Positions 16,365-25,886 are shown, counted from the first letter of the stretch. The stretch: 64,000 nt of DNA from CAVXDY01 sp963760715 (GCA_963760715.1 CAVXDY010000003.1:806001-870000), one strand, 5' to 3'. Notes: generated by a model from the sequence alone, not told the origin. Numbers and translations are program-made.

Positions 16365-19151
16365 ATGCACAGTGAGCCAGCCACCCCGGCGATTGCGGGC
16401 CAGGCGATGGCCGCACCGCACACGCGCGAGGCCCTGGAAGTGGTCAATGCGCTGGGGTCCGCTTCGACGTCCGGGCTGAGCGGCGCCGAGGCCGCGTCCC
16501 GGCTCTCGCGCTACGGAGCGAACGAGATCACGGCCGAGGAGCCGCCCTCGATGTGGTCGGTGGCCCTGCAGCAGCTGCGCGAGCCGATGAACATCATGCT
16601 CGTCGCGGTGACGGTGGTGAGCCTGGTCATCGGCGAGCTGTCCACCGCCGTCATCGTGGCGCTGCTCATCCTGCTCAACCTGGTGCTCGGGACCCGGCAG
16701 GAGCTGAAGGCGCGGGCCAGCATCGACGCGCTCTCGAACCTGCAGGTGCCCCAGGCCAAGGTGCTCCGCGACGGCGCCCTGGTGCTCGTCGCCGCGACCG
16801 AGATCGTGCCCGGCGACATCGTGCAGCTGGAGGCCGGCGACATCGTGCCCGCCGACGGCCGCATCGTTCACGCGGCCACGCTCGAGACCCAGGAGGCGGC
16901 GCTCACCGGCGAGAGCGCCCCCGTCGCCAAGGGCGCGAAGGCCCTGGAGGAGGCGGAGGTGGCGGTCGGCGACCGGACCAACATGGTCTTCCAGAACACG
17001 GCGGTCACCCGCGGCACGGCGACGGTGGTCGTCACCGCGACCGGCATGGAGACCCAGATGGGTCAGATCGCGACGATGCTGACCTCGGTCACCCGCACGC
17101 GCTCGCCGCTGCAGCGCGAGCTCGACTCCCTGACGAAGGTGCTCGGCACCATCGCGTGGGCCGCGGTCGCCTTCATCGTGATCGTGGGGCTGGCGCGCGG
17201 CGAGGACTTCAGCGACGTGGTGCTGCTGGGCACCGCGATGGCCATCTCGGCGATCCCGACGGGCATGCCGGCGTTCGTCTCGGGCCTCCTCTCCCTCGGC
17301 TCGAAGCAGCTGGCCGACGCCAAGGCGGTGGTGAAGAACCTGACCGACGTCGAGACGCTGGGGGCGACGAGCGCGATCAACACCGACAAGACCGGCACCC
17401 TCACGATGAACGAGATGATGGTCTCGGTCGTCTACGCCGGCGACTCCTGGTTCACGGTGGAGGGAGAGGGCTACCGCAAGTCCGGCGCGATCGCGTCGGT
17501 CGCCGGGGTGCCCGTGCCGGACTTCAGCCGGCTCGCGCTCGGGCTCGCCCTCGACAGCGACGCGACCGTGGCCGACGACGGCGCGGTGGTCGGCGATCCG
17601 ACCGAGGCGGCGCTCGTCGTGCTGGCGGCCAAGCTCGGCGTTGACGCCGAGGAGACCCGTCGCGCCTACCCGCGCATCGCCGAGGTGCCGTTCGACTCCG
17701 ACTACAAGTTCATGGCCACGTTCCACCGGTACCCCGTGGGCGGAGCGGAGCGCGTGATCGAGCTGGTCAAGGGCGCGCCCGACGTCGTGCTCGCGCGCTG
17801 CAGCCACTCGGGTGGGCCGCTCAGCGGCTCCCAGGTGCCGATCGCCGACGCCCGCCCCGGCATCAATGCCGCCAACGAGCGGATGGGCGAGAAGGGCCTG
17901 CGGGTGCTCGCCTTCGCCGCCCGGTTGGTCGATGACGACGAGCTACCGGCGTTGGCCGAGGATCCGATGTCGCTGACCAGGGATCTCGCCTTCGTGGGTA
18001 TGGCGGGAATCATCGACCCGCTGCGCGCCGAGGCGAAGGGCGCCGTGCGCACTGCGCTCGGCGCCGGCATCGACGTGCGCATGATCACCGGCGATCATGC
18101 CGTCACGGCCCAGGCGATCGGCGAGACCCTCGGCCTCGGACCGGGGGCGATCAGCGGCACCGAGCTGCAGGAGTTGAGCGACGAGGAGCTCTCGCGCCGG
18201 TTGACCGACCTGCACGTCTTCGGCCGCGTCTCGCCGCAGGACAAGCTGCGCCTCGCGCGCCTGATGCAGGAGCAGGGGCTGATCGTCGCGATGACGGGTG
18301 ATGCGGTCAACGACGCGGCCGCCCTGAAGCAGGCCGACATCGGCGTCGCGATGGGCAGCGGGAGCGAGGTCACCAAGCAGGCGGCGAGGATGATCCTCAC
18401 CGACGACAACTTCGGCACGCTGGTGCACGCGGTCGAGATCGGGCGGCGTGTCTACGACAAGGTCGTCTCCTATGTCCGCTACCAGATGACGCAGCTGCTG
18501 GCGCTCGTGATGCTCTTCCTGGCGGCGACGGCCTTCGATGTCAACCAGGGCGTCGCGCTCACGCCGCTGATGGTGCTGTACCTGCTCTTCTTCGCCACCG
18601 CGGCCGGCGTCGTGGTGATCGCGGTCAACCCGGGCGACCCGGACGTGATGCACCGGCCCCCGCGGGACCCCGCGCTGCCGATCACCAACCGCGGCGCGGT
18701 CCTCCTCTGGGTCCTCTACGGCGCGGTCTTGTTCGTCGCGGCCTTCATCCCCCTCGTGCTCGGCCCCGACGACCCCAGCACGGACGTCTCCTCGGCCTCG
18801 CTGACGATGACCTTCGCGGTGATGGGCCTCGGTACCGTCTTCAACGCGCTCACCAACCGCCGCGATCCGACGAGCGGTCTCTCGGCGCCAATCCTGAAGG
18901 CGGCGGCGATCTCCCTCGTGCCCCTCACGATGATCGTCCTCGCAACGGAGCTGCCCGGGCTGCAGAAGGGGCTTCTCACCACCTCGCTCACGGGACGCGA
19001 GTGGCTTGCCTGCCTGGCTCTCGCCGCGGCGCTGCCGCTGACCATCGAGACCGGCAAGTGGATCCGCCGCCGGCGCGAGCCCACGACGCCCGTGCTCGAC
19101 GCGCAGCGGGCGGTCAACCCGGGTCGCGCGCACACGGACGTCGCGCCGTGA
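16365..19151 (+). CDS. Cation-transporting P-type ATPase (P2-like) with non-standard transport motif
   Basis: I start at ATG 16365 because AGGAGG (16351-16356) lies 8 nt upstream; ATG 16347 has none. The product is 928 residues: N-terminal cation-ATPase domain, actuator motif LTGES (~181), phosphorylation site DKTGTLT (Asp ~341), nucleotide domain (KGAPDVVLARC), hinge TGDAVNDAAAL (~645) and about ten membrane helices. Helix 4 reads IPTGMPAFV where Ca2+ pumps have PEGLP, so the acidic ion ligand is lost, and the hinge differs from the usual GDGVNDAPAL. I recall a branch of actinobacterial pumps with IPTG[ML]P, so this is probably a subfamily trait. The transported ion cannot be assigned. Confidence 0.9.
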   Translation: MHSEPATPAIAGQAMAAPHTREALEVVNALGSASTSGLSGAEAASRLSRYGANEITAEEPPSMWSVALQQLREPMNIMLVAVTVVSLVIGELSTAVIVALLILLNLVLGTRQELKARASIDALSNLQVPQAKVLRDGALVLVAATEIVPGDIVQLEAGDIVPADGRIVHAATLETQEAALTGESAPVAKGAKALEEAEVAVGDRTNMVFQNTAVTRGTATVVVTATGMETQMGQIATMLTSVTRTRSPLQRELDSLTKVLGTIAWAAVAFIVIVGLARGEDFSDVVLLGTAMAISAIPTGMPAFVSGLLSLGSKQLADAKAVVKNLTDVETLGATSAINTDKTGTLTMNEMMVSVVYAGDSWFTVEGEGYRKSGAIASVAGVPVPDFSRLALGLALDSDATVADDGAVVGDPTEAALVVLAAKLGVDAEETRRAYPRIAEVPFDSDYKFMATFHRYPVGGAERVIELVKGAPDVVLARCSHSGGPLSGSQVPIADARPGINAANERMGEKGLRVLAFAARLVDDDELPALAEDPMSLTRDLAFVGMAGIIDPLRAEAKGAVRTALGAGIDVRMITGDHAVTAQAIGETLGLGPGAISGTELQELSDEELSRRLTDLHVFGRVSPQDKLRLARLMQEQGLIVAMTGDAVNDAAALKQADIGVAMGSGSEVTKQAARMILTDDNFGTLVHAVEIGRRVYDKVVSYVRYQMTQLLALVMLFLAATAFDVNQGVALTPLMVLYLLFFATAAGVVVIAVNPGDPDVMHRPPRDPALPITNRGAVLLWVLYGAVLFVAAFIPLVLGPDDPSTDVSSASLTMTFAVMGLGTVFNALTNRRDPTSGLSAPILKAAAISLVPLTMIVLATELPGLQKGLLTTSLTGREWLACLALAAALPLTIETGKWIRRRREPTTPVLDAQRAVNPGRAHTDVAP

Positions 19152-19230
19152 GGAGCGGGCAGAGCAGTCCGCGTCAGGACCCTTCACTGAGCTCGGCCGG
19201 CGCCGCGACCTCGGCCCGGAAGGGAACGTG

Positions 19231-19299
19231 ATGGCGACAGCCGCGACCACTCCCAAGGGCTTCTCGGACGAAGACCTCGTCAACCTGATGGTCCGCTGA
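19231..19299 (+). CDS. Possible 22-residue micro-ORF or truncated gene start
   Basis: GGAAGGGA precedes ATG 19231. The frame encodes a short peptide (MATAATTPKGFSDEDLVNLM plus VR) and stops at 19299. The PKGFSDE start resembles the N-terminus of DUF1801/iron-chaperone-type small proteins, so it may be a truncated remnant of one. Evidence is limited to the ribosome site and the resemblance. Confidence 0.25.
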   Translation: MATAATTPKGFSDEDLVNLMVR

Positions 19300-19405
19300 G
19301 CCACGGAACCCGGCGGGCGGAGAATATCGGCGCTCGGTCGCAGCGGGATGTCGGCTCCATGGTCCGCAACGACGTCGGTCGGGACGACACCCCGCGGCCT
19401 GCCGA

Positions 19406-20719
19406 TCAGCCGGACGCGGGCGTGCGGTCGCCGCCTGTCTGCGCCCGATGGCTGCCGATTCCCCGGGATCGCGTGACCTCGGCTGGGGCGCTCTCCATCG
19501 GCGGGCGGGCCTCGCGCGGGTGCCGCTCGTACCACTGGGCGTAGCGACCGGCGAGCGGAGCGGCGGTCAGCCCGTGGGCCAGGACGGACAGTCCGACGGT
19601 GAGGTAGATGGCGATCACCATCAGGCGCTCGTGCGGCAGCGCCGACCCCTCGACCACGATCACCGCGAAGACGATCGACGCCAGCCCGCGAGGACCGAAC
19701 CAGCCGAGGAAGCCGACCGTCGGGCGCTGGGCGTGCGTGCCCCACACCGCGACGGCCACGGGAAGCATCCGCACGAGCGTGAGGCTGAGGACGGCGTACA
19801 CGGCGAGCTGCCAGCTCAGCTCGGTCAGGGCGGGTCCGAGCAGGATGGCGCCGAAGAGGACGAAGGTGATCCCGTTGAGGACGGCACCCACCTCCTCGCT
19901 GAGTCGGTTGACTCCCTCGGGGTCGCGCCGGAGCGCCAGGCGGAACACGATGCCGCCCACGAAGGCCGCGATGAAGCCGGACCCGTGCAGCGCGATCGCG
20001 ATTCCGTAGGCGAGGGCGGCGCCGGCAGCCGGGATCACCTGTCTCCACGCGGGGGCGATCAGGCCGCGCCCGCCCGCCTGGGTGAGGATGGCCGCGATCA
20101 CCAGCCCGGCGACGACTCCTCCCAGCACGCCGTAGCCGATCTCCTCGAGCAGCAACGTGCCGAGACCGCGGCCGCCGGAGATCTCGGACGCGGCGTCGGC
20201 AGCCGCGACGGCCGCGAGCAGCAGCGGCACGCAGATCCCGTCGTTGAGCCCGCTCTCGACGTTGAGTCCCTGGCGGATTCGCGCCGGCACACGCGGCTCG
20301 GTGACCACCGCCTGTCCCAGCGCGGCATCCGTCGGCGCCAGGATGATCCCGAGGATCACCGCCTCCTCGACACTCAGCTCGCCGAAGAGCGCAGCCGCAG
20401 CCACGGCACCCAAGAGGATGGTCAGCGGCAGCCCGATCGCGAGCAGCCGGACCGGCAGGTCGAAGCCCCGCCGCAGCTCCCTCAGGTCGATGCGCGAGGC
20501 GTCGCAGAAGAGCACCAGCGCGAGCGTCGCCTCCGCCAGCGTGCGCACGGCCGAGCCCCTGCTCGAGAGGTCGATCCCGTCGATTCCCTCGCGCCCGACC
20601 AGCAGCCCGAAGGCGACGAACACCATCGCCGGCGTGATCGGCGTGCCGGCCAGCCGCCCCGAGACGGCGGCGAACCCGAGCACCGCCAGCGCGAGGAGCG
20701 CGAGCGCCCACTCGCTCAT
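19406..20719 (-). CDS. CPA1/NhaP-type cation:proton antiporter
   Basis: The protein has 437 residues and begins at ATG 20719, overlapping the stop of an MFS fragment (ATGA). About 12 membrane helices are visible. The family core motifs are present: APTDAALGQAVV (helix 5) and NVESGLNDGICVPLLL (helix 6, the ND motif of electroneutral CPA1 exchangers). The C-terminus is a short hydrophilic tail, not a long regulatory domain. It should exchange Na+ or K+ for H+ across the cytoplasmic membrane. It lies among ion transporters (P-type ATPase, SulP). Confidence 0.92.
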   Translation of the reverse strand: MSEWALALLALAVLGFAAVSGRLAGTPITPAMVFVAFGLLVGREGIDGIDLSSRGSAVRTLAEATLALVLFCDASRIDLRELRRGFDLPVRLLAIGLPLTILLGAVAAAALFGELSVEEAVILGIILAPTDAALGQAVVTEPRVPARIRQGLNVESGLNDGICVPLLLAAVAAADAASEISGGRGLGTLLLEEIGYGVLGGVVAGLVIAAILTQAGGRGLIAPAWRQVIPAAGAALAYGIAIALHGSGFIAAFVGGIVFRLALRRDPEGVNRLSEEVGAVLNGITFVLFGAILLGPALTELSWQLAVYAVLSLTLVRMLPVAVAVWGTHAQRPTVGFLGWFGPRGLASIVFAVIVVEGSALPHERLMVIAIYLTVGLSVLAHGLTAAPLAGRYAQWYERHPREARPPMESAPAEVTRSRGIGSHRAQTGGDRTPASG

Positions 20720-21084
20720 TCCGCTCTCATCTGCATCGTCGGCGACCCGCGGGCGAGCCCTCGAGGTGGGGCGGCGGCCCCGCCCCCTGGTCCACGGCCG
20801 ACCCCAGGTGCGGCGCGTGGCAGGAGGCGGGACACGACGCGCTTACGCCCGATGAGGTCGCCCACCTTGCTCCCGATCAGGATGAAGGCGGCAGAGACCA
20901 ACGCCTCGAGGGCGATCGTGGACGGGACGCCGCTGACGGTCGTGTCGAGATCGTCAACCACCGATGCGATCGAGACGTTCATCGGCGATGTGTCGACGAC
21001 GAGGACGAACATCGCCATTGCCGGCAGGAGGGAGAGCAGTGGGGTGCCCGTCGCCTCCCCGGGCGGGCTGCTCGCCTCGGGCAT
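20716..21084 (-). pseudogene. Truncated MFS (DHA2-type) transporter, first helices only
   Basis: From ATG 21084 the product begins as an MFS drug transporter: LLSLLPAMAMFVLVVDTSPM (helix 1), VSGVPSTIALEALVSAAFIL (helix 2) and the loop motif GSKVGDLIGRKRV. After that the sequence becomes Gly/Pro/Arg-rich and stops at 20716, where the antiporter ATG overlaps. A normal member has 12-14 helices and >450 residues; this has ~122. It is a 3'-truncated remnant, or a short leader now coupling translation into the antiporter. Confidence 0.7.
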
Positions 21085-21313
21085 GGCCGCGATGCTACCT
21101 CGCCCCTTGCCCGCGGGAAGGGGGAGCCCTCCGAGACCTGTCACCAGGACTCGCTCTACGGACCGAACAGCACAGGCTCCGGGGGCCCAAGATCCTGGGC
21201 TCCAAGCCAGCGGCTCGAACGAGCACCCCCAGGCCCCCGAGCCCCTGAGCCTCTCCACCGCCCGAGGGCCTCCACCGAGAGGCGCCGGCCACCGGCCGGT
21301 CAGTTCGTTGTCG

Positions 21314-23056
21314 TCACCGCCGCTCGGGGCTTCCTGCGGCAGCGGGGCGATGGGTGCCCTCGTCGAGCCCGGCCTGGACGGCGCGTTGGACGTTGCCGTG
21401 GATCTGATCAGCACCGATTCGGTCGATGATCCCGTCGGCGCGGAGCACCGTGAGCACGTGAGGCTTTACCCGTGCCAGGCGCAGGGTGACACCATCGGCA
21501 TCGGTGAGCTCCAGGATCTCGGTGAGCTTGGCCGCGCCCTGCGAGTCGATGAAGTTGACGCCCTCGAAATCGAGCACGAGCACACGGAGCGGGTGGTCGG
21601 TGTCCGCGAGGGCGCGGATGCGGTCCTCGAGCGCCTCCGCGGTGGCGAAGAACAGGCCGCCGTCCAGGCGGAGTACCGCGATGCCCGGGAACGTCTCGTC
21701 GTCCGGGTGCTCGTCGAGATCGCGGAACACCTGTGTTCCCACTTGGCGGCCGAGCAGGGCCATCGGGGGCCGCGTGGCGACGTAGATGAGCCACCCGATC
21801 GACAGCACGACCCCGATGACGACACCGGCGAGCACGCCGGCCGAGAGGACCCCCATGATCGCGGCGACCGCGATCCAGAAGTCGAATCGCGTCACCCGGT
21901 GCAGGCGACGCAGTTCGGCCAGGTCGATCATCCCGAACACGACGGCGTCGATGATGATCGCCGCGAGCACGGCCTTCGGAAGGTCCGAGAACAGCGGGGC
22001 CAGGACGATCAGCGTCGCCAGCACCAGGGCCCCCGTCGTGAGCGAGGCCATCGGCGTCCTCGCTCCCGCCGACTCGTTGAGCGAGCTCGCCGAGAGGCTG
22101 GTTGACACCGGCATCCCCTGGAACACCCCGGCGCCGACGTTTGCCATCCCCTGGGCCACCGACTCCTGGTTCACGTCGATGCGGTAGCGGTGGCGCATGG
22201 CGAAGGTGCGAGCGTCGCCGGCGGTCTGCGAGAAGCCGATCAGCAGCAGCGCCACCGAGGCGATGCCGATCTCCGACAGGTGCTGGCTGACGATGTCGAT
22301 GTCCGGCAGCTGCGGCGCCGGCAGGCCGCGGGGCACGTCCCCCACCAGCGCCACCCCGTGCGCGCCGAGGTCGAACAGGCGCGACGCGAGCAAGCCACCG
22401 GCCACCAGCACCAGCGCACCGGGAACCGCGGGCGCCGCGAACCGCAGGCCGAGGATCACGGCGAGCGCCACGGCGCCGACCAGGAGCGTCGTCCAGCTGA
22501 TGTCGCCGAGCGAGCCGATCCACGAGGCCAGCTCACGCCAGGCGCTGGCGCCCTCGGACGAGGTCCCGGTCAGCTTCGGCAACTCCCCGATGACGACATC
22601 GACCGCCGCCCCCGCCAGGAACCCCGTCACCACGGCCTTTGAGAGGAACTGGGCGATCCACCCCATCCTGAACAGGGCCAGCAGCAGGAACAGGACCCCG
22701 GTGACCAGCGTGATCGCCGCCACCAGTTGCGCCGCCTGCTCACCGCCGAGACCCGTCAGCAGCACCGCGCCCCCGGCGACCGCGGCAAGCGCGGAGCTCG
22801 GCCCGGTCGAGATCTGGCGCGAGGTGCAGAACAGCGCGTAGATGATGGCCCCGGCGGCGGCGGCGTACAGCCCGTTCTGCAACGGCACTCCGGCGATACC
22901 GGCGTAACCGAGATTCTTCGGCACGATCAGCGCGGTCACGGCCGTCCCTGCGGCGATGTCACCCCGTAGCCACCGGCGCTCGTAGCGAGGCAACCACCCC
23001 ACGATGGGAACGAACCGGGTCAATCTCCCCGGCCGCTTCTCCGTCTCGCCGTTCAT
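21314..23056 (-). CDS. SulP/SLC26-type anion transporter with STAS domain
   Basis: I start at ATG 23056 (580 residues); the upstream in-frame extension is low-quality sequence. About 11-12 membrane helices run to residue ~430, with typical SulP motifs (DIAAGTAVTALIVPKNLGYA, GPSSALAAVAGG, QGMPVSTSLSASSLN). Residues ~445-560 are a STAS domain (VLRLDGGLFFATAEALEDRI, LVLDFEGVNFIDSQGAAKL). The family takes up sulfate, bicarbonate or dicarboxylates, and specificity cannot be read here. It is monocistronic by spacing. The 229 bases downstream (21085-21313) show no gene. Confidence 0.93.
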   Translation of the reverse strand: MNGETEKRPGRLTRFVPIVGWLPRYERRWLRGDIAAGTAVTALIVPKNLGYAGIAGVPLQNGLYAAAAGAIIYALFCTSRQISTGPSSALAAVAGGAVLLTGLGGEQAAQLVAAITLVTGVLFLLLALFRMGWIAQFLSKAVVTGFLAGAAVDVVIGELPKLTGTSSEGASAWRELASWIGSLGDISWTTLLVGAVALAVILGLRFAAPAVPGALVLVAGGLLASRLFDLGAHGVALVGDVPRGLPAPQLPDIDIVSQHLSEIGIASVALLLIGFSQTAGDARTFAMRHRYRIDVNQESVAQGMANVGAGVFQGMPVSTSLSASSLNESAGARTPMASLTTGALVLATLIVLAPLFSDLPKAVLAAIIIDAVVFGMIDLAELRRLHRVTRFDFWIAVAAIMGVLSAGVLAGVVIGVVLSIGWLIYVATRPPMALLGRQVGTQVFRDLDEHPDDETFPGIAVLRLDGGLFFATAEALEDRIRALADTDHPLRVLVLDFEGVNFIDSQGAAKLTEILELTDADGVTLRLARVKPHVLTVLRADGIIDRIGADQIHGNVQRAVQAGLDEGTHRPAAAGSPERR

Positions 23057-23341
23057 GGCCGCCGATCCTGTCACGGCGCGGAGCCCGAGCGGATCTCCCT
23101 CTTCACCCGGCGTGGCTCCTCGAAGCCCGCTTTTCGGCCCCGAGCCAAGCCGGGCACGAGGCGCACGACCCGAGAGCGGCACATCCTTCTCGCGGGCTTC
23201 CAGCGGGACCCGGCCGGGGCGCGGGTCGCCCCCCCCACCGGGTGAGCGTCAGTCCCGTTTGTTCGCGCTCACCTGCGCGGGGCCTCTTTGTGAGGACTCG
23301 ATTCTGCGGGGCCGGGCCGGCCGCGGGCGCCCCACAGCCGA

Positions 23342-23424
23342 TGCCGGAGCCGGGACTCGAACCCGGATGCCCTCTCGGGCCGGGGATTTTAAGTCCCCCG
23401 CGTCTACCGTTTCGCCACTCCGGC
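23342..23424 (-). tRNA. tRNA-Leu (anticodon TAA)
   Basis: On the minus strand the acceptor arms GCCGGAG and CTCCGGC pair perfectly. The anticodon stem GGGGA/TCCCC encloses loop CTTAAAA with anticodon TAA. A class II long variable arm and the T-loop GGTTCGAGTCC follow. The discriminator is A and the 3' CCA is not encoded. Confidence 0.97.
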
Positions 23425-23452
23425 GGTGGGTGCTTCCAGGGTCATCGGCAGA

Positions 23453-23677
23453 TCAGCGGCCGAATGTAGCGGTGCCCGGCGTGCGGTCAACCGCCGCCAG
23501 GCGGGCCGACTCGACCGCCCGCGCCCACTCCTCGGGGAGGATGGGCCATCGCTGCAGGATGTCCGCGTGGCGGACGTGGCGCATGTTCTCGCCGCGGGCG
23601 AGGATCGTGCGACGGCCGTCCATGACGTCGCTTCCGGTGGACGGATCGCCCAAGGCGCCGTTCTGCGCGGTGCTCAT
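23453..23677 (-). CDS. Small conserved-looking cytoplasmic protein of unknown function
   Basis: This 74-residue protein runs from ATG 23677 to 23453. Third-position GC is very high throughout, and the frame has normal amino-acid composition (for example HADILQRWPILPEEWARAVE), which supports real coding. There is no membrane segment or known motif. It lies just downstream of a strong 18-bp inverted repeat and upstream of tRNA-Leu on the same strand. No clear ribosome site precedes the ATG. Confidence 0.55.
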   Translation of the reverse strand: MSTAQNGALGDPSTGSDVMDGRRTILARGENMRHVRHADILQRWPILPEEWARAVESARLAAVDRTPGTATFGR

Positions 23678-23691
23678 TCGCCTAAGTCTAC

Positions 23692-23732
23692 GAGAGGATC
23701 GTCACGATCTGAACGATCGTGACGATCCTCTC
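23692..23732. repeat. Perfect 18-bp inverted repeat (terminator or operator)
   Basis: GAGAGGATCGTCACGATC (23692-23709) and its exact complement (23715-23732) are separated by five bases. It lies 75 bases after the alcohol dehydrogenase stop and 15 bases before the start of the 74-residue gene, both leftward. A stem this long fits a transcription terminator of the dehydrogenase gene, though there is no T run. An operator for the small gene is the alternative. Confidence 0.6.
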
Positions 23733-23806
23733 CGGCGAACGGGAACGGCCCGATCAGCGTTCCGGGCGCGGCTGCGCCCCGGCCACGACGCCGGAACGGC
23801 GGCCGA

Positions 23807-24880
23807 TCAGGGGGTGACCGCCACCTTGATGACCCCGTCCTCCTGGTTGGAGAACAGCGGGTAGGCCTCCTCGATCTCGTCGAGCGTGAAGCGATGGGTG
23901 ATGAGCTGCTGAAGGTTGAGCCGGCCCGTGCTGACCAGGCTCATCAGCGCGCCGAGGCGCTTCTTCCCCCCGGGGCACAGGGTGGTGCGGATGTCGATGT
24001 CGCCGATCCCGTAGATGAACGGCTCGAGGGGGATGGTGACCTTGTCGCCGTAGACCCCGAGCGACGAGACGACGCCGGCGGGGCGCACCGACTTGAGGCA
24101 GTTCTCGAAGGTCTCCTGGATGCCGAGCGCCTCGATCGCGACGTCGGCGCCGCGGCCCTCGGTGAGGGCTTTCACCTTCGCGCTCGGGTCCTCCTGGGTG
24201 AAGTCGATGACCACGTCGGCGCCCATCGTCCGGGCCATCTCGAGGCGCTTCTGGTTGGAGTCAACGGCGATCACCAGGCCCGCGCCCCTCAGGCGCGCGC
24301 CGGCCGTGGCGCAGAGCCCGATGGGCCCCTGGGCGAACACCACCACCGAGTCGCCGAGCTGCACGTCGGCCGTCTCCACGGCGGAGATGCCGGTGCTGGC
24401 GATGTCCGTGACGAAGAGCACCTCCTCGTCGGACAGGCCCTCGGGGATCCTCGCCAGGTTCGACTGCGCGTAGGGCACCCGGAAGAACTCGGCCTGCACG
24501 CCGTCCATCGAGTTGCCCAGGCGCCAGCCGCCGATGATCCCCCACTGGTCCTCGTAGCCGGCGCACTGCGAGAAGTCGCCCGCCTGGCAGAAGTAGCAGG
24601 AGCCGCAGGGCGTGATCGCGCCCACCACCACGCGGTCGCCCACCTCGTAGCCCTGCACGGCCTCACCGATGGTGTGGATGACGCCGGAGGGCTCGTGCCC
24701 CACGACCCGCCCCGGCGCCACCGGGTACTCGCCCCGCCAGATGTGCGAGTCGGTGCCGCAGATGGTCGTGGTCGTGACCTTCACGATCGCGTCGGTCGGC
24801 CCGCAATGGGGGATCGGGACCTCTTCGATGTGGATGTCCCGCACATCCTTGAAGACCGCCGCCCTCATCGTCTCCGGCAT
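23807..24880 (-). CDS. Zinc-dependent medium-chain alcohol dehydrogenase
   Basis: The 357-residue enzyme starts at ATG 24880 (GGAGGCGTC just upstream). The catalytic zinc region is TICGTDSHIWRGEYP and GHEPSGVI. The structural-zinc cysteines are in CGSCYFCQAGDFSQC. The NAD(P) fold carries VVVFAQGPIGLCATAGARL and VIAVDSNQKRLEMARTMGAD. The sequence is of the secondary-alcohol/formaldehyde-type branch that acts on short alcohols or aldehydes in the cytoplasm; the exact substrate is not readable. It stands alone between a phosphatase operon and the inverted repeat. Confidence 0.92.
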   Translation of the reverse strand: MPETMRAAVFKDVRDIHIEEVPIPHCGPTDAIVKVTTTTICGTDSHIWRGEYPVAPGRVVGHEPSGVIHTIGEAVQGYEVGDRVVVGAITPCGSCYFCQAGDFSQCAGYEDQWGIIGGWRLGNSMDGVQAEFFRVPYAQSNLARIPEGLSDEEVLFVTDIASTGISAVETADVQLGDSVVVFAQGPIGLCATAGARLRGAGLVIAVDSNQKRLEMARTMGADVVIDFTQEDPSAKVKALTEGRGADVAIEALGIQETFENCLKSVRPAGVVSSLGVYGDKVTIPLEPFIYGIGDIDIRTTLCPGGKKRLGALMSLVSTGRLNLQQLITHRFTLDEIEEAYPLFSNQEDGVIKVAVTP

Positions 24881-24956
24881 GACGCCTCCTTCCGGGAGTT
24901 GATGCTCCGATACTCGATCACCGGGCGGGGCTCGGGCAACACACGCGGTGCTGCCC

Positions 24957-25886
24957 TCAGGGCGGGCTGCTCCAACCCTCGGCGAGCGCCTCCAGCGCGA
25001 CGCCGTCGAGCAGGTTGCGCTCGCTCACCATCAGCCCGTCGAGGCCCGCGGCGTCGAGGATCGCCGCCACGATGACCGCGCCCGCCACGATCACCCCCGC
25101 CCGCGCGGGATCGAGCCCGGGCACCGAGCGCCGCTCGGCCAGGGTCAGCGCGCCGAGGCGCTCCCCGATCTCCTCGATCCGGGACCGCGACAGCCGGTGG
25201 CGGTGGATCAGGTCGCGGTCGAAGCGCCCCAGGTCGATGGCCGCGAGGGTCGTGATCGTCCCCGCCGCGCCGATCGCGCCGGCGGGACCGCCGATGGCCT
25301 CCAGGGCCGGCGCCGCCATGGCGTGCGCCTCGGCGCGGAGGGCCGCGATCTGCTCCGGGGTGGGCGGGTCGCCGGACAGGTACCGCTCCGTGTGGCGCAC
25401 CGTCCCGAGCTGCAGGCTCACCGCGGCCTCGGGCCCGCCGGCCCCGCCCCGCACCAGCTCGGTGCTGCCCCCTCCCACGTCCATCAGCATCACGGGCCCG
25501 TCGCCGTCCGCCGCCAGGCGGGCGCCGGCGAAGGCCAGGGCCGCCTCCTCCTGGCCGGTCAGCACGCGCAGCGGCGCCCCGAGGCGGCGGCGCACCACCT
25601 CCCCCACGCGATCGGCGTTCGGGGCGTCGCGCACGGCGCTGGTCCCCACGGGCACGACCCGGTCGGGCCGGAAGGCCGCCAGGCGCTCGGCGTAGCCCGC
25701 CAGGCACTCGTCGAGGCGGCCGAGGGCGTCCTCGGCGATCGCGCCGTCGGGCGCCGCGCCGCGGCGGAGCCCGATCACGGTGGTCACGCGCTCGCCCTCG
25801 GGGCCCAGGTCCGAGACGCCGTCACACAGGAGGAGGTTCACGGAGTTGGAGCCCACGTCCACGACCCCCAGGCGCTGCGGCGTCAC
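24957..25886 (-). CDS. ppx: Ppx/GppA-family exopolyphosphatase / pppGpp phosphohydrolase
   Basis: The protein has 309 residues. The start is GTG 25886, overlapping the stop of the preceding small membrane gene (GTGA); GGGGAGG is immediately upstream and serves coupling. Actin-like fold motifs are VVDVGSNSVNLLL (phosphate 1), LTGQEEAALAF, LMDVGGGSTELVRG (phosphate 2) and IGAAGTITTLAAID. The length fits the short, single-module actinobacterial form without an HD domain. It cleaves terminal phosphate from polyphosphate, possibly linked to the PPK2 encoded 9 kb away, or from pppGpp. Confidence 0.92.
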   Translation of the reverse strand: MTPQRLGVVDVGSNSVNLLLCDGVSDLGPEGERVTTVIGLRRGAAPDGAIAEDALGRLDECLAGYAERLAAFRPDRVVPVGTSAVRDAPNADRVGEVVRRRLGAPLRVLTGQEEAALAFAGARLAADGDGPVMLMDVGGGSTELVRGGAGGPEAAVSLQLGTVRHTERYLSGDPPTPEQIAALRAEAHAMAAPALEAIGGPAGAIGAAGTITTLAAIDLGRFDRDLIHRHRLSRSRIEEIGERLGALTLAERRSVPGLDPARAGVIVAGAVIVAAILDAAGLDGLMVSERNLLDGVALEALAEGWSSPP

